A DNA stretch of 40,978 nucleotides from Treponema sp. (GCA_031261385.1 JAISJS010000117.1:1-40978), one strand, 5' to 3'. Positions 7,807 through 15,334 are shown, counted from the stretch's first letter. Notes: generated from the sequence alone by a model not told the origin. Numbers and translations are program-made.

Positions 7807-8850
7807 ATGAACACATACACCAAATTTTCACTTGGCGCCGGTTTCGGCGGATTTCTTTTATTGCTCATGGCGGAAACTGCACTCGGAGCCCCGGGGGACG
7901 CCGCCCTCGGGAACGGCCTTTTTGCCCGGATTACTACAACCCGCGGCGACATTGTAGTCAGGCTGGAATTCCAGAAGACCCCGCTTACCGTGACAAACTT
8001 TGTCGCCCTGGCGGAAGGCAAAATGGATTTTACCCGCGGCAAGCCTTTTTATGACGGCCTTGTCTTTCACCGGGTAATTGCCGATTTTATGATCCAGGGC
8101 GGAGACCCTCAGGGAAACGGCCGGGGCGGACCGGGGTATCAATTTCCCGACGAATTTGATCCAAGCCTTAAACACGATGGACCGGGGATACTTTCCATGG
8201 CCAACTCAGGTCCGGGAACCAACGGGAGCCAATTTTTTATCACCCATGTTGCGACCCCCTGGCTCGACGGGAAACATTCGATCTTTGGCAGAGTTGTCGA
8301 AGGCCAGAATGTAGTCGACGCAATCAAACAAGGCGACAAGATTGAAAAGATAACGATTATCCGTAACGGCCCGCTGGCAACGGCGTTCAAGGCGGACCAG
8401 ACCGCTTTTGACAGCCTTCTTGCAGAAAAGAAAAACGCCGTTGGAAACAAAACCCAAAACCAGCGTGACGCAGACCTTGCCCAAATAAAAGCAAAATATC
8501 CCAATGCCGTTCAAACGCCTTCGGGAGTTCGGTACATCGTCCAGAAACAGGGGAACGGCGTAAAGCCCGCCGCAGGGCAAACAGTCCGTGTCGCCTACAA
8601 GGGAACGCTTCTTAACGGTAATGTTTTTGACGGCACCGATTTTCACGGCGGCAAACCATTGGAGTTCAAGGCCGGCGCCGGTCAGGTTATCAAAGGCTGG
8701 GACGAGTCGGTAATGGATATGAAGGTCGGCGAAAAACGGCTGGTGATAATTCCCCCGGAACTTGCCTATGGTAACCGCGATGTCGGAAACGGGGTTATCC
8801 CGGCAAACAGCTTTTTGATTTTTGAGATGGAATTAGCCGGCATAAAATAA
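7807..8850 (+). CDS. Exported cyclophilin-FKBP fusion, double peptidyl-prolyl isomerase
   Basis: 347 residues. An N-terminal signal peptide (hydrophobic about 8-26, ALG-AP end) predicts export to the periplasm. A cyclophilin domain (about 37-190) follows, with the catalytic FHRVIADFMIQGGD, the NGSQFFIT strand, and W in TPWLDGKHSIFGRV. A charged helical linker (about 195-250) leads to an FKBP domain (about 255-347) with VRVAYKGTLLNG, VIKGWDE and PPELAYGNRD. Both domains keep the residues I know as catalytic or binding. Known role: cis-trans isomerisation of X-Pro bonds during folding. Fusions of the two unrelated isomerase families are rare and have been noted in a few microbes. Monocistronic with its own promoter; convergent with apbE. 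Confidence 0.92.
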   Translation: MNTYTKFSLGAGFGGFLLLLMAETALGAPGDAALGNGLFARITTTRGDIVVRLEFQKTPLTVTNFVALAEGKMDFTRGKPFYDGLVFHRVIADFMIQGGDPQGNGRGGPGYQFPDEFDPSLKHDGPGILSMANSGPGTNGSQFFITHVATPWLDGKHSIFGRVVEGQNVVDAIKQGDKIEKITIIRNGPLATAFKADQTAFDSLLAEKKNAVGNKTQNQRDADLAQIKAKYPNAVQTPSGVRYIVQKQGNGVKPAAGQTVRVAYKGTLLNGNVFDGTDFHGGKPLEFKAGAGQVIKGWDESVMDMKVGEKRLVIIPPELAYGNRDVGNGVIPANSFLIFEMELAGIK

Positions 8851-8859
8851 GAATGGGGG

Positions 8860-8889
8860 CCGCGGATTTTCGCGCATTAACGCGGATAA
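8860..8889. repeat. Dispersed CGCGGAT repeat at the ppi/apbE convergent junction
   Basis: The segment reads GCCGCGG-ATTTTCGCGC-ATTAACGCGGATAAA. The CGCGGATAAAGA part recurs at 12223-12233 and, as TCGGATAAAGA, at 15871-15881. It supplies the last codons and the stop of apbE (stop 8877-8879). Confidence 0.6.
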
Positions 8890-9968
8890 AGAGAATATTC
8901 ATTACTTGTTAACGTAAAAATATCCCGCAGTCCGTTGGTGATTTGTACGCTGCGATCTTCAAAAATAAAAATCGCCTCAACGTTTTTAAGTGAATCGATC
9001 AGGGCGCGGCCTTTTTCGTAACCCAGCGCAAAAACCGAAGTGGACAGGCCGTCGGCGGTGGTGGAGGATTCTGCGATAATTGTAACTGAGAGAAGGCCGT
9101 TTTCCACGGGGCAGCCATCACTTGTTGAAAGGATATGGTGGTAACGTTTTCCGCCGGATTCAAAATACCGCTCATAGATCCCGCTCGTGACGACACTTTT
9201 ATTGCGAATTTGCAAAATCCCGATGTAGGCGCCCCGGCCCTGCAGCGGGTCCTGAACACCGACACGCCAGGGCCGGTCATTTTCTGAATCGCTCGCTTTG
9301 CGGCGGCCTGTGTTTTTAAAGAACCCTATGCCCCTTTTAAAATCGGCATCTCCCCTGGAGCCGGTCACGTAAATGTTTCCCCCCAGGTCGATAAGTGCCC
9401 CGCGTATCCCTGCGGCCCGCACAACAGCGGCGGCCTGATCGGCGGCATAGCCCTTGGCAATGGCCCCAAGGTCAAGCGCCTGCCCCGGGCGGCGCAACCA
9501 GGCGGTTCCCGCATCCTTGTCAATAACAAGATCCCGCCAGTCAATCAATTTTAAAGCGGCGGCAATCTCGCTTTCATCCGGGATACGGGGAGTTTCTGTG
9601 CCGATGCCCCATAACTTTACCAGTGGCCCGACAGTAGGATCAAAAGCGCCGCCGCTCAAATCGGCGTAATAGCAGGCCTGTTCCAGCACATCGATCACAT
9701 TTTGGGGGACCTTCACCGCCTGCCCCGTACCGGCGCTTTGGTTAATACGGATCACATCGGAATCCTGATTAACGCTCATCTCCCGGTCAACAGCCCGTAT
9801 GCGTGAAAAAATTTCCCCGTACCGTTTTTGCGTACCCTCTCCGTAGAGGTTTACCGTGCAGATTGTCCCCAGAACAAATTCCGATTGTGCGGGGGGCGGC
9901 TTTGTGCAGGCTGCAAGGCACAAAAGGGGGAACAGAAAAAAAATGGGGGATATTTTTACCGGGGTCAT
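8877..9968 (-). CDS. apbE: FAD:protein FMN transferase, ApbE family lipoprotein
   Basis: 363 residues from the ATG at 9968. The longer frame to 10022 would run through the promoter. The N-terminus is a lipoprotein signal (MTPVKISPIFFLFPLLCLAAC), so the enzyme is membrane-anchored and probably periplasmic. ApbE motifs follow: EFVLGTICTVNLYG, FDPTVGPLVKLWGIG, GQALDLGAIAKGYAADQ, ALIDLGGNIYVTG, RYHHILSTSDGCPV and TADGLSTSVFALG. Known role: attaches FMN to a threonine of target proteins such as the Rnf/Nqr subunits. No target gene is in this window. The last residues (SLYPR) are encoded by a dispersed repeat, so the natural end may have been altered. A palindromic divergent promoter region is shared with the PilZ gene. 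Confidence 0.92.
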   Translation of the reverse strand: MTPVKISPIFFLFPLLCLAACTKPPPAQSEFVLGTICTVNLYGEGTQKRYGEIFSRIRAVDREMSVNQDSDVIRINQSAGTGQAVKVPQNVIDVLEQACYYADLSGGAFDPTVGPLVKLWGIGTETPRIPDESEIAAALKLIDWRDLVIDKDAGTAWLRRPGQALDLGAIAKGYAADQAAAVVRAAGIRGALIDLGGNIYVTGSRGDADFKRGIGFFKNTGRRKASDSENDRPWRVGVQDPLQGRGAYIGILQIRNKSVVTSGIYERYFESGGKRYHHILSTSDGCPVENGLLSVTIIAESSTTADGLSTSVFALGYEKGRALIDSLKNVEAIFIFEDRSVQITNGLRDIFTLTSNEYSLYPR

Positions 9969-9977
9969 ATTGTTTTT

Positions 9978-10005
9978 AGTATAATCACTTTTCAAACCTT
10001 GCCAA
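9978..10005 (-). promoter_or_regulatory. apbE promoter, divergent
   Basis: On the minus strand: TTGGCA (10000-10005), 16-nt spacer, TATACT (9978-9983), then 9 nt to the ATG. The predicted leader is 0-3 nt. The -35 overlaps the -35 of the divergent PilZ gene. Confidence 0.6.
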
Positions 10006-10027
10006 CCTGCGCGTAATGGCATATCAT
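9999..10027 (+). promoter_or_regulatory. Promoter of the PilZ protein gene, divergent and likely leaderless
   Basis: TTGCCA (9999-10004), 17-nt spacer, TATCAT (10022-10027), 6 nt, ATG at 10034. The -35 hexamers of this promoter and of apbE overlap by five bases, on opposite strands, within TTGCCAA. Confidence 0.6.
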
Positions 10028-10033
10028 TAAATT

Positions 10034-10810
10034 ATGGGCAGTGAAAACAGTCAATCCGACCTGTTGGGGAAAAAAATCTTTTTTCTCCATCCTTCCGCGG
10101 TTGTTCAAAACGATATCGCGGCGGAATTGATCCAGCAGGAATATGAAGTATATACCGCCAAGGATCATGTAAACCTGCGGCGGGTTTTAAAGAAATACCC
10201 CGATTCAATCGTATTTGTAGATATTGATGAACAAATGCCGGAAAAGGACTGGGAGGCATGGATTCGGGGTGTGATGAGCGATCCTGAAACCAGCCGGGTC
10301 GGCATCGGCATACTTTCGGTAAAGGACGATGAAGTCATCCAGCGGAAATACATCAATTCAGTCAGGGTTCAGTGCGGCTATACGGTGTTAAAATCGGACC
10401 TGAAAATTTCAATCAACCAGATACTTGATATTCTTAAAGCAGTTGACGCCAAGGGTCGGCGGAAATACCTCCGGGCAAACACGGAAAACGAAACCACCAC
10501 CACGATAAACCTTCCCGTCAACGGGACCTTTGTCAACGGCACGATCAAAGATATCAGCGTTGTCGGGCTTTCCTGCGCCTTCACCGAAGATCCGGAATTG
10601 GTTAAAAACACCCTCTTTAAAGATGTCCAGGTAAAACTCCAAAGCATGCTCCTCAAGGTTGAGGGCATCGTATTCGGTTCCCGCATGGACGGGCTTGCCA
10701 AGATATACGTTCTTCTTTTTACCCAGCGTATAGACCCTGAGGTGCGGACCAAAATCAGAAAATACATCCAGCAAAATTTCCAAAGTAAAATGGATCTGGA
10801 GCTCAAGTAA
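10034..10810 (+). CDS. PilZ-domain c-di-GMP receptor with receiver-like N-terminal domain
   Basis: 258 residues. The N-terminal about 130 residues look like a receiver fold (KKIFFLHPSAVVQNDIAAELIQQEYEV, SIVFVDIDEQMP) but lack the clear acidic-pocket pattern of a phosphorylated response regulator. The C-terminal half is a PilZ domain: RKYLR fits RxxxR (about 143-147) and DISVVG fits D/NxSxxG, the two c-di-GMP-binding motifs. Known role: PilZ proteins bind c-di-GMP and alter motility or surface behaviour, and treponemes have PilZ regulators of motility. The specific role here is inference. It is transcribed alone, divergent from apbE. A repeat block begins within a few bases of its stop codon. 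Confidence 0.85.
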   Translation: MGSENSQSDLLGKKIFFLHPSAVVQNDIAAELIQQEYEVYTAKDHVNLRRVLKKYPDSIVFVDIDEQMPEKDWEAWIRGVMSDPETSRVGIGILSVKDDEVIQRKYINSVRVQCGYTVLKSDLKISINQILDILKAVDAKGRRKYLRANTENETTTTINLPVNGTFVNGTIKDISVVGLSCAFTEDPELVKNTLFKDVQVKLQSMLLKVEGIVFGSRMDGLAKIYVLLFTQRIDPEVRTKIRKYIQQNFQSKMDLELK

Positions 10811-10812
10811 GA

Positions 10813-11130
10813 GAAGAAGGGAAAGAGATTAGCCACGAACAGCACGAACTACACGAAAGAAGATCAACCGCAGAGATCGCAGAGAGAAGCACGGAGAACA
10901 CGGAGAAAGAGGAAAACCGAAAGAGTGACTGTCACCTCAAAGAAGAAAGAAAACCGCGAAGTCGAAAAAGAGAAGAGAAAGAAGAATAATTGACATTCTT
11001 CACTTCTTCTTTAACTTCTTCGCCTTATTCGACTTTGCGGTTAAAAATTCTTTGTTTTCTATTCGTGTTGTTCGCAAAAGGGTGACTGACACCAGTTAAA
11101 AATTTTGTGTCCTTCCTGTCCTTCGTGGTT
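10813..11130. repeat. Repeat block A: nested inverted repeat with one GTGAC-bounded hairpin unit
   Basis: No gene is seen in 10811-11187. The block begins with AGCCACGAACAGCACGAAC and AACCGCAGAGATCGCAGAG modules. A degenerate border GTGACTGTCACC (10925-10936) leads into a hairpin unit and a perfect GGTGACTGACACC border (11081-11093), and the block ends with CCTTCGTGGTT (11120-11130), the inverse of the opening CCACGAA. The hairpin arms are AAACCGCGAAGTCGAA on the left and TTCGACTTTGCGGTT on the right. The same unit occurs twice more at 12345-12691. Confidence 0.85.
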
Positions 11131-11187
11131 GAAATTCTTCAAAAAGGTCTCCCTTGCGCAAGCAAGATCTTGACACTGATGAGAATT

Positions 11188-11586
11188 TTAACCGGCAAAT
11201 GCTTTTATTCCTAACTGTTTTTGAAGATCACCGTCAAACGTGAAAACTGAATGTCCTTTTATTTTTGCATAGCCATCTAAAATACAATCGATAAAATCAA
11301 GTTTGGTTGAAGCAAATAGATTGCAAGCATAGCGGACTATATTTGACTCATGAACCAGGTTTTCATCTATGTTTATTAGTTCTTTAATTTTTTCAGCTCT
11401 GGAGTTCCTGTCCAGATGATAAATTATATCCAGAATATACAGTGCTTCGGCTATTACCTCAATAGAAACAGCACAATCAGCAGTTGCAAGGACTCTGGCG
11501 ACCCTGTTAAACATATCAGCCTCATCATCGACCATCAGAAAACATACAACCGAATTGGTATCAAGCATTACAGTTTTTTGCGGCAT
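11188..11586 (-). CDS. PIN-domain toxin, VapC-like
   Basis: 132 residues from the ATG at 11586. The frame is open further upstream (to 11682) but that part overlaps the antitoxin gene. A GGAG site precedes this ATG and it begins 1 nt after the antitoxin stop. The PIN nuclease pattern is visible: MLDTNSVV (first Asp), SIEVIAEAL (Glu), LDFIDCILDGYAK (Asp) and FTFDGDLQK (final Asp). Known role: VapC toxins cut tRNA or rRNA and are held inactive by the antitoxin encoded just upstream. The pair is AT-richer than its neighbours and sits between repeat blocks, suggesting acquisition by transfer. Which antitoxin family partners it is less certain. Confidence 0.85.
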   Translation of the reverse strand: MPQKTVMLDTNSVVCFLMVDDEADMFNRVARVLATADCAVSIEVIAEALYILDIIYHLDRNSRAEKIKELINIDENLVHESNIVRYACNLFASTKLDFIDCILDGYAKIKGHSVFTFDGDLQKQLGIKAFAG

Positions 11587-11587
11587 T

Positions 11588-11932
11588 CTATTCTCCGGTT
11601 GATGTTTCACGAATGTGCTGTGCCCAGGCTTGCTTTCCAAGCCTATAACGGTATTGCCGGTCTTCGTCGGTTTCTGCACCATCTATAACTTTTTGAGCAT
11701 CAAAATCGAACACTATTCCTTCAGCGGATTTCTGCTTTACATATTCCCGTAGAGTTTCACCTTGATATTTTATCCTGAATTTGGCTATTTTTTCTGCAAT
11801 ATTTTCTTCTGGCTGTCCTGAATTTTCAACAGGCCGGACAGTAACTTCCACCCGCTTATGCAGCATTGCAGGGGGAATCTCCATTAAAGGAATCAAAACT
11901 TCTGCTTCCATTACTTGAACTACGGCTTCCAT
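11588..11932 (-). CDS. Antitoxin partner of the PIN toxin
   Basis: 114 residues, with a GGGAGAG ribosome site about 6 nt before the ATG at 11932. The N-terminus (VLIPLMEIPPAMLHKRVEVTVRPVE) resembles the short beta-strand dimerisation module of AbrB-like or DUF2281-type antitoxins. The C-terminal half is charged and helical (EKIAKFRIKYQGETLREYVKQK), as expected for the toxin-wrapping tail. The antitoxin-then-toxin order with a 1-nt gap is typical of type II systems, where the pair represses its own promoter. Function is inferred mostly from position. Confidence 0.7.
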   Translation of the reverse strand: MEAVVQVMEAEVLIPLMEIPPAMLHKRVEVTVRPVENSGQPEENIAEKIAKFRIKYQGETLREYVKQKSAEGIVFDFDAQKVIDGAETDEDRQYRYRLGKQAWAQHIRETSTGE

Positions 11933-12224
11933 TTGATACTCTCCCTATGAAAAAAGAATACTACCTTTCCAATTGAAAAGCAATATGTACGGAGGAAGGA
12001 GAATCAAGAAATCGGTGACACCAATTTTCCTCCAGGCGGAGGGTTTTTGTTTGGCGTGGCGCCTTGGGCCAGGGGCCTAGCCGAGTTAGTTTTCTTTCGA
12101 CTTGAAATAAAGCAGCGTGTCGCGCACCAATTTCGCAGCCGAAGCGCCGGCCTCCGCCCCAACCTCGCGCGAGCGTCCATAAATCCATTCCTCTCGGCAA
12201 ACGGCCCGAAGAGACGTATGAACG
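11933..12224. other. Intergenic region with a GC-rich coding remnant
   Basis: It holds the upstream region of the antitoxin, a partial border GGTGACACC (12014-12022), a short hairpin CCTCC-AGGC-GGAGG (12029-12042) followed by GTTTTTG on the plus strand, and a GC-rich minus-strand coding remnant described separately. No intact gene is seen. Confidence 0.5.
12086..12210 (-). pseudogene. C-terminal remnant of an unidentified protein
   Basis: A GC-rich minus-strand frame reads EEWIYGRSREVGAEAG, ASAAKLVRDTLLYF and KSKEN, then stops at 12086-12088. It has codon use and an amphipathic helix like a real protein end. Upstream (above about 12215) the frame runs into dispersed repeat sequence, so the body of the gene is gone. 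I do not recognise the family. It could also be chance reading in GC-rich DNA. Confidence 0.35.
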
Positions 12225-12344
12225 CGGATAAAGATGAAGGGAAAGGGATTAACCACGAACTTCACGAACGAAGACGAAAGAAGATCAACCGCAGAGAGCG
12301 CAGAGAGGAACACGGAGAAAGAGGAGAAAGAGGAAAACCGAAAG
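12225..12344. repeat. Repeat block B, opening module and left 45-bp direct repeat
   Basis: Bases 12225-12269 match 15872-15916 at 41 of 45 positions; the shared part runs from CGGATAAAGAT to GATTAACCACGAACTTCACG and then AAC. It is followed by the AACCGCAGAGAGCGCAGAG and ACGGAGAAAGAGG modules also seen at 10870-10915. Confidence 0.8.
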
Positions 12345-12525
12345 GGTGACTGACACCTCAAAGAAGAAAGAAAACCGCGAAGTAAAAGAAGTCGAAAAAG
12401 GGAAGAGAAAGGCTCGGATAATTTACATTCTTCACTTCTTCTTTAACTTCTTCGCCTTATTCGACTTTGCGGTTAAAAATTCTTTGTTTTCTATTTGTGT
12501 TGTTCCCAAAAAGGTGACTGACACC
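12345..12525. repeat. Hairpin repeat unit B1 bounded by GGTGACTGACACC
   Basis: Perfect borders at 12345-12357 and 12513-12525, spacing 168 bp. Left arm AAACCGCGAAGT, right arm CGACTTTGCGGTT; an AT-rich centre (ACATTCTTCACTTCTTC) separates purine-rich and pyrimidine-rich halves. Open frames through this array are repeat-encoded Lys/Glu/Arg runs and not genes. Confidence 0.85.
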
Positions 12526-12691
12526 TCAAAGAAGAAAGAAAACCGCGAAGTCGAAAAAGTCGAAAAAGGGAAGAGAAAGAAGAATAATTGACATTCTTCA
12601 CTTCTTCTTTAACTTCTTCGCCTTATTCGACTTTGCGGTTAAAAATTCTTTGTTTTCTATTCGTGTTGTTCGCAAAAAGGTGACTGACACC
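12513..12691. repeat. Hairpin repeat unit B2, tandem with B1
   Basis: Shares its left border with unit B1 and ends at GGTGACTGACACC (12679-12691), spacing 166 bp. It is nearly identical to the unit in block A (GTCGAAAAAG left arm, CTTATTCGACTTTGCGG right arm). Its right border lies 5 bp from the stop codon of the lipoprotein gene. Confidence 0.85.
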
Positions 12692-12696
12692 ATCTG

Positions 12697-15171
12697 CTAC
12701 GGGAGGGCGGAGATTGGGGAGTCGTTCCACTTTGTGGCTTTTTCTCCATCGGGGAACACTTCGTATTTGCCGGAAACTCCCGCAGAGTTCCAAGGTGTAT
12801 ATTTTGTAGTTTTCATTTCGGTATAGGAGAGGTTGGCATTGTCTATCCAAGTCTGCTCATCGAGAGGCGCGACGCCATACGGATAGGCCGTGTTGCTTTT
12901 GAATATGCCGAAATTAGCATCCGTACCGCCAGTAATCTTATAACCACCGGCGCCGTCCGGGAAAGCCTTGAAGTCCGGCTCGAATTTACGGCCCGCTACA
13001 TTGTAGTTGTCCTTTGCCTGATAAAGGACGAGGTCAGGAGCACTATGACTCAAGGTATTGGCACGTGTGCCGAAATTGCCGTATTGCGTGGGTAGAATCT
13101 GCGATTCGACTACGGCGAAGTTGCCGAAGCCGGAGGGATTTGAAACATTGTGTAGAACGAGGTAGGCTCCATATGACAGATTAGCAATGTAATATGGGGC
13201 CACTTCCTCAATACTTACCACACCCTTAAAGCTACCAGTAATAGTAAGACCAGGACCAGAAACAATACTTTTTCCTGTTTTGTCATACATATCGCCCTTA
13301 AGCGTAGAATTGGTCAGATTTAATATAACATCTTCATCATATCCTGGCAGACCCCCGAGGGTGAAATCGCGGCCATTCCCTACTATATTCGCCTCCTTGA
13401 ATTCGGGGACTTTGGCGACGTCCTTGAGGTAGTTGGTTTCAAAGACCGAAATCTCGCCCTTGTAGCCGGTGGCGGCCTTGCCGTCGGCGTCGCGGCGGGA
13501 ACCGGAGTTGGCGACGGCGCCGTTATTCAAATACGTCGAGCCGTCGAAAGTCAGGCCCGAAACGACGTGGGTGATTTGCGCAATCTTTGGGTTACTGGGG
13601 TCGATCGAGCCGTTCGATTCCTTGTAATTACGGATGAAATCCACAAGGCCGTTCGAGTTGGCATTTGGATTGTCGCCAACTGCAGTGAAAACCACTTTGT
13701 GTATAGGACCGCCAGCATAGTTCAACCCGGCCTCATTCAGATCCCTGAAATACTTTTCATAACTTGCGACATTGCCAACGATAGCCGCATCCGGAGCAAG
13801 CGAAAGTTCTGCCGTACCGGACGACTTGTCCTTTACAATGCCAAAGCCTTGGACGAAGTGCGGTTCTACTTTCAACGCACCAGTTGTATCATATATGACC
13901 ATAATGGCATCCGTATAATATTCCAAATTACTGTCGGCAAGCTTCAATTTCTTGCTATACTGTATAGCGGACTTGTCACCAGTCTTTATTATTTTTACAC
14001 CATCCATTATCACATCGCCATTGGAATATTTCGAAAACAAATCTATGACATCCGGATATGGATACTGCCCGGGCACCGACTTATTACCATAATATATTCC
14101 ACTAAGCTTAAACCAATCCTCTTGTTTATATTCTGGCGTCCTTGCGGTTGCCAGCGAATAGGCGCCCATGTTCGCGCCGGCGCCTTTGAAAGCCTGGCGC
14201 AGGTGGTGCACCGAGGCCAGGGAAATCGTGTCGTTCGCGGCGCCGGGTATCTTTATATCAACCGTTTTGCCAGCAAGCGATATGTTCTCCACGGTAACCG
14301 ATGAATTCGGCCCGAGCGAAGCCATTATTGCATTGACATTTGCGGCCGGCATATCCAACGTAATATTATTCCCGGAGAGGGCTACATCTAATTCGACGCC
14401 GCCTATTTTTACCTTTGGGGGAACATAGTCATATGCAGTATCGCCTATTTCTTCTATATTATTCCCCTTGCTGTATGCGGCAGCAATGCCGGTGCTGGTG
14501 CTGATACCGTCAATCACATTATCCTTGTCGGCATTACGCAGTTTCGTTTCGGACGCAGCCTGGAAAGTCACGGTCAGCGCATCGCCTATCGTCGTTTTGT
14601 CATAATCGGAAATAGCGGCAGACAGCCCGGCGGTCTTGTCATAATAGGACGTAAGCCAGTTGAATGCGGCATTATTCCCATTTCCGGTAAGCGTCACCTG
14701 CTTTCCATCGAATGCGAGTTTTATTTCGACGGGATATTCCGAGCCGGGCGTTGGCGTCAATACGACAGTCACTCCAGACGGCAATGCGGCGTCGAGCTTG
14801 GCCTGAAGCGCGTCCTTGTCGCGCTGGGAAATCGCCGCTGAGCCGGATTTGAAACCCACGCTTACCGTTGCGCCCGTGTCTTTCAGGGCGGCATCATCGC
14901 CGGTCACGCCGACGGCCGGAATATTGTTTTTTTGATAGTCCGCTTTCCAAAGTATGTCGGCCGCCAATTTCGTCAGGTCGTTGCCCTCTTTCCATGTAAT
15001 CGGGTAGTTTGTCCCGCCAATGGCCAGATTTATTTTTTTCGTGTTATCGACAGGGCCGGGACCCGGGTCAGTCCGACCAAGCTCGGTCGGACGACCGGGC
15101 TCGGTCGGCTGGGGGCACGCGGCAAGCAAGGCCGAAAGCAGGAGGACGAACACTACATATCTTTTTTTCAT
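12697..15171 (-). CDS. Large exported lipoprotein of unknown function
   Basis: 824 residues. The N-terminus is a lipoprotein signal, MKKRYVVFVLLLSALLAAC, so the mature protein is lipid-anchored after Cys19. A short Pro/Gly tether with a repeated PTEPGR/PTELGR unit follows. The rest is Gly/Ser/Thr/Asn- and Asp-rich, with many short beta strands (KINLAIGGTNYPITW, VTVVLTPTPG, VEIKLAFDGKQVTLTG, VKIGGVELDVALSG) and a later half rich in LTITGSFKGVVSIE-type strands. I recognise no domain. It is probably an outer-membrane surface or periplasmic protein. An AAGGAA ribosome site precedes the ATG. Mixed GC along the gene and repeats at both ends suggest an acquired or recombining locus. Confidence 0.85.
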   Translation of the reverse strand: MKKRYVVFVLLLSALLAACPQPTEPGRPTELGRTDPGPGPVDNTKKINLAIGGTNYPITWKEGNDLTKLAADILWKADYQKNNIPAVGVTGDDAALKDTGATVSVGFKSGSAAISQRDKDALQAKLDAALPSGVTVVLTPTPGSEYPVEIKLAFDGKQVTLTGNGNNAAFNWLTSYYDKTAGLSAAISDYDKTTIGDALTVTFQAASETKLRNADKDNVIDGISTSTGIAAAYSKGNNIEEIGDTAYDYVPPKVKIGGVELDVALSGNNITLDMPAANVNAIMASLGPNSSVTVENISLAGKTVDIKIPGAANDTISLASVHHLRQAFKGAGANMGAYSLATARTPEYKQEDWFKLSGIYYGNKSVPGQYPYPDVIDLFSKYSNGDVIMDGVKIIKTGDKSAIQYSKKLKLADSNLEYYTDAIMVIYDTTGALKVEPHFVQGFGIVKDKSSGTAELSLAPDAAIVGNVASYEKYFRDLNEAGLNYAGGPIHKVVFTAVGDNPNANSNGLVDFIRNYKESNGSIDPSNPKIAQITHVVSGLTFDGSTYLNNGAVANSGSRRDADGKAATGYKGEISVFETNYLKDVAKVPEFKEANIVGNGRDFTLGGLPGYDEDVILNLTNSTLKGDMYDKTGKSIVSGPGLTITGSFKGVVSIEEVAPYYIANLSYGAYLVLHNVSNPSGFGNFAVVESQILPTQYGNFGTRANTLSHSAPDLVLYQAKDNYNVAGRKFEPDFKAFPDGAGGYKITGGTDANFGIFKSNTAYPYGVAPLDEQTWIDNANLSYTEMKTTKYTPWNSAGVSGKYEVFPDGEKATKWNDSPISALP

Positions 15172-15187
15172 GGTAGTTCCTTATTAT

Positions 15188-15216
15188 AGTATAGAGCAAT
15201 CAACCAAATAAGTGAA
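15188..15216 (-). promoter_or_regulatory. Promoter of the 824-residue lipoprotein gene
   Basis: On the minus strand: TTCACT (15211-15216), 17-nt spacer, TATACT (15188-15193), then 16 nt to the ATG with AAGGAA between. An overlapping TATAAT (15183-15188) is an alternative -10. Confidence 0.5.
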
Positions 15217-15257
15217 GCGGTAGCTACAACCAGGGCGAGCGCATGAAAAGGAATTTT

Positions 15258-15334
15258 ACCACGAACCACACGAACCAACACAAAAAATAAGGATAATTTT
15301 GTACTTTCGTTCGTGTTTTCGTGTGGTTCGTGGT
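15258..15334. repeat. CCACGAAC inverted repeat (hairpin)
   Basis: Left arm ACCACGAACCACACGAAC (15258-15275), right arm GTGTGGTTCGTGGT (15321-15334), with a second GTTCGTGTTTTC inner arm. It lies between the lipoprotein promoter and the transposase remnant and supplies the first codons of the open frame there. Confidence 0.8.

Noticed and set aside
9969..10022. N-terminal extension of ApbE from the ATG at 10022
   Set aside because: It would be translated from DNA containing the apbE promoter, and the lipoprotein signal begins at the later ATG.
12029..12048. CCTCC-AGGC-GGAGG hairpin followed by GTTTTTG, as a terminator
   Set aside because: It would act on the plus strand, where no gene ends, and the stem is only 5 bp; kept as a description only.
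12346..12591. Open frames through the repeat array encoding Lys/Glu/Arg-rich peptides
   Set aside because: The frames run across hairpin repeat units and reflect repeat composition; no start site or domain supports a gene.
10813..12691. CRISPR array
   Set aside because: Copies are 166-168 bp apart with conserved interiors, not short repeats with unique spacers, and there are no cas genes.
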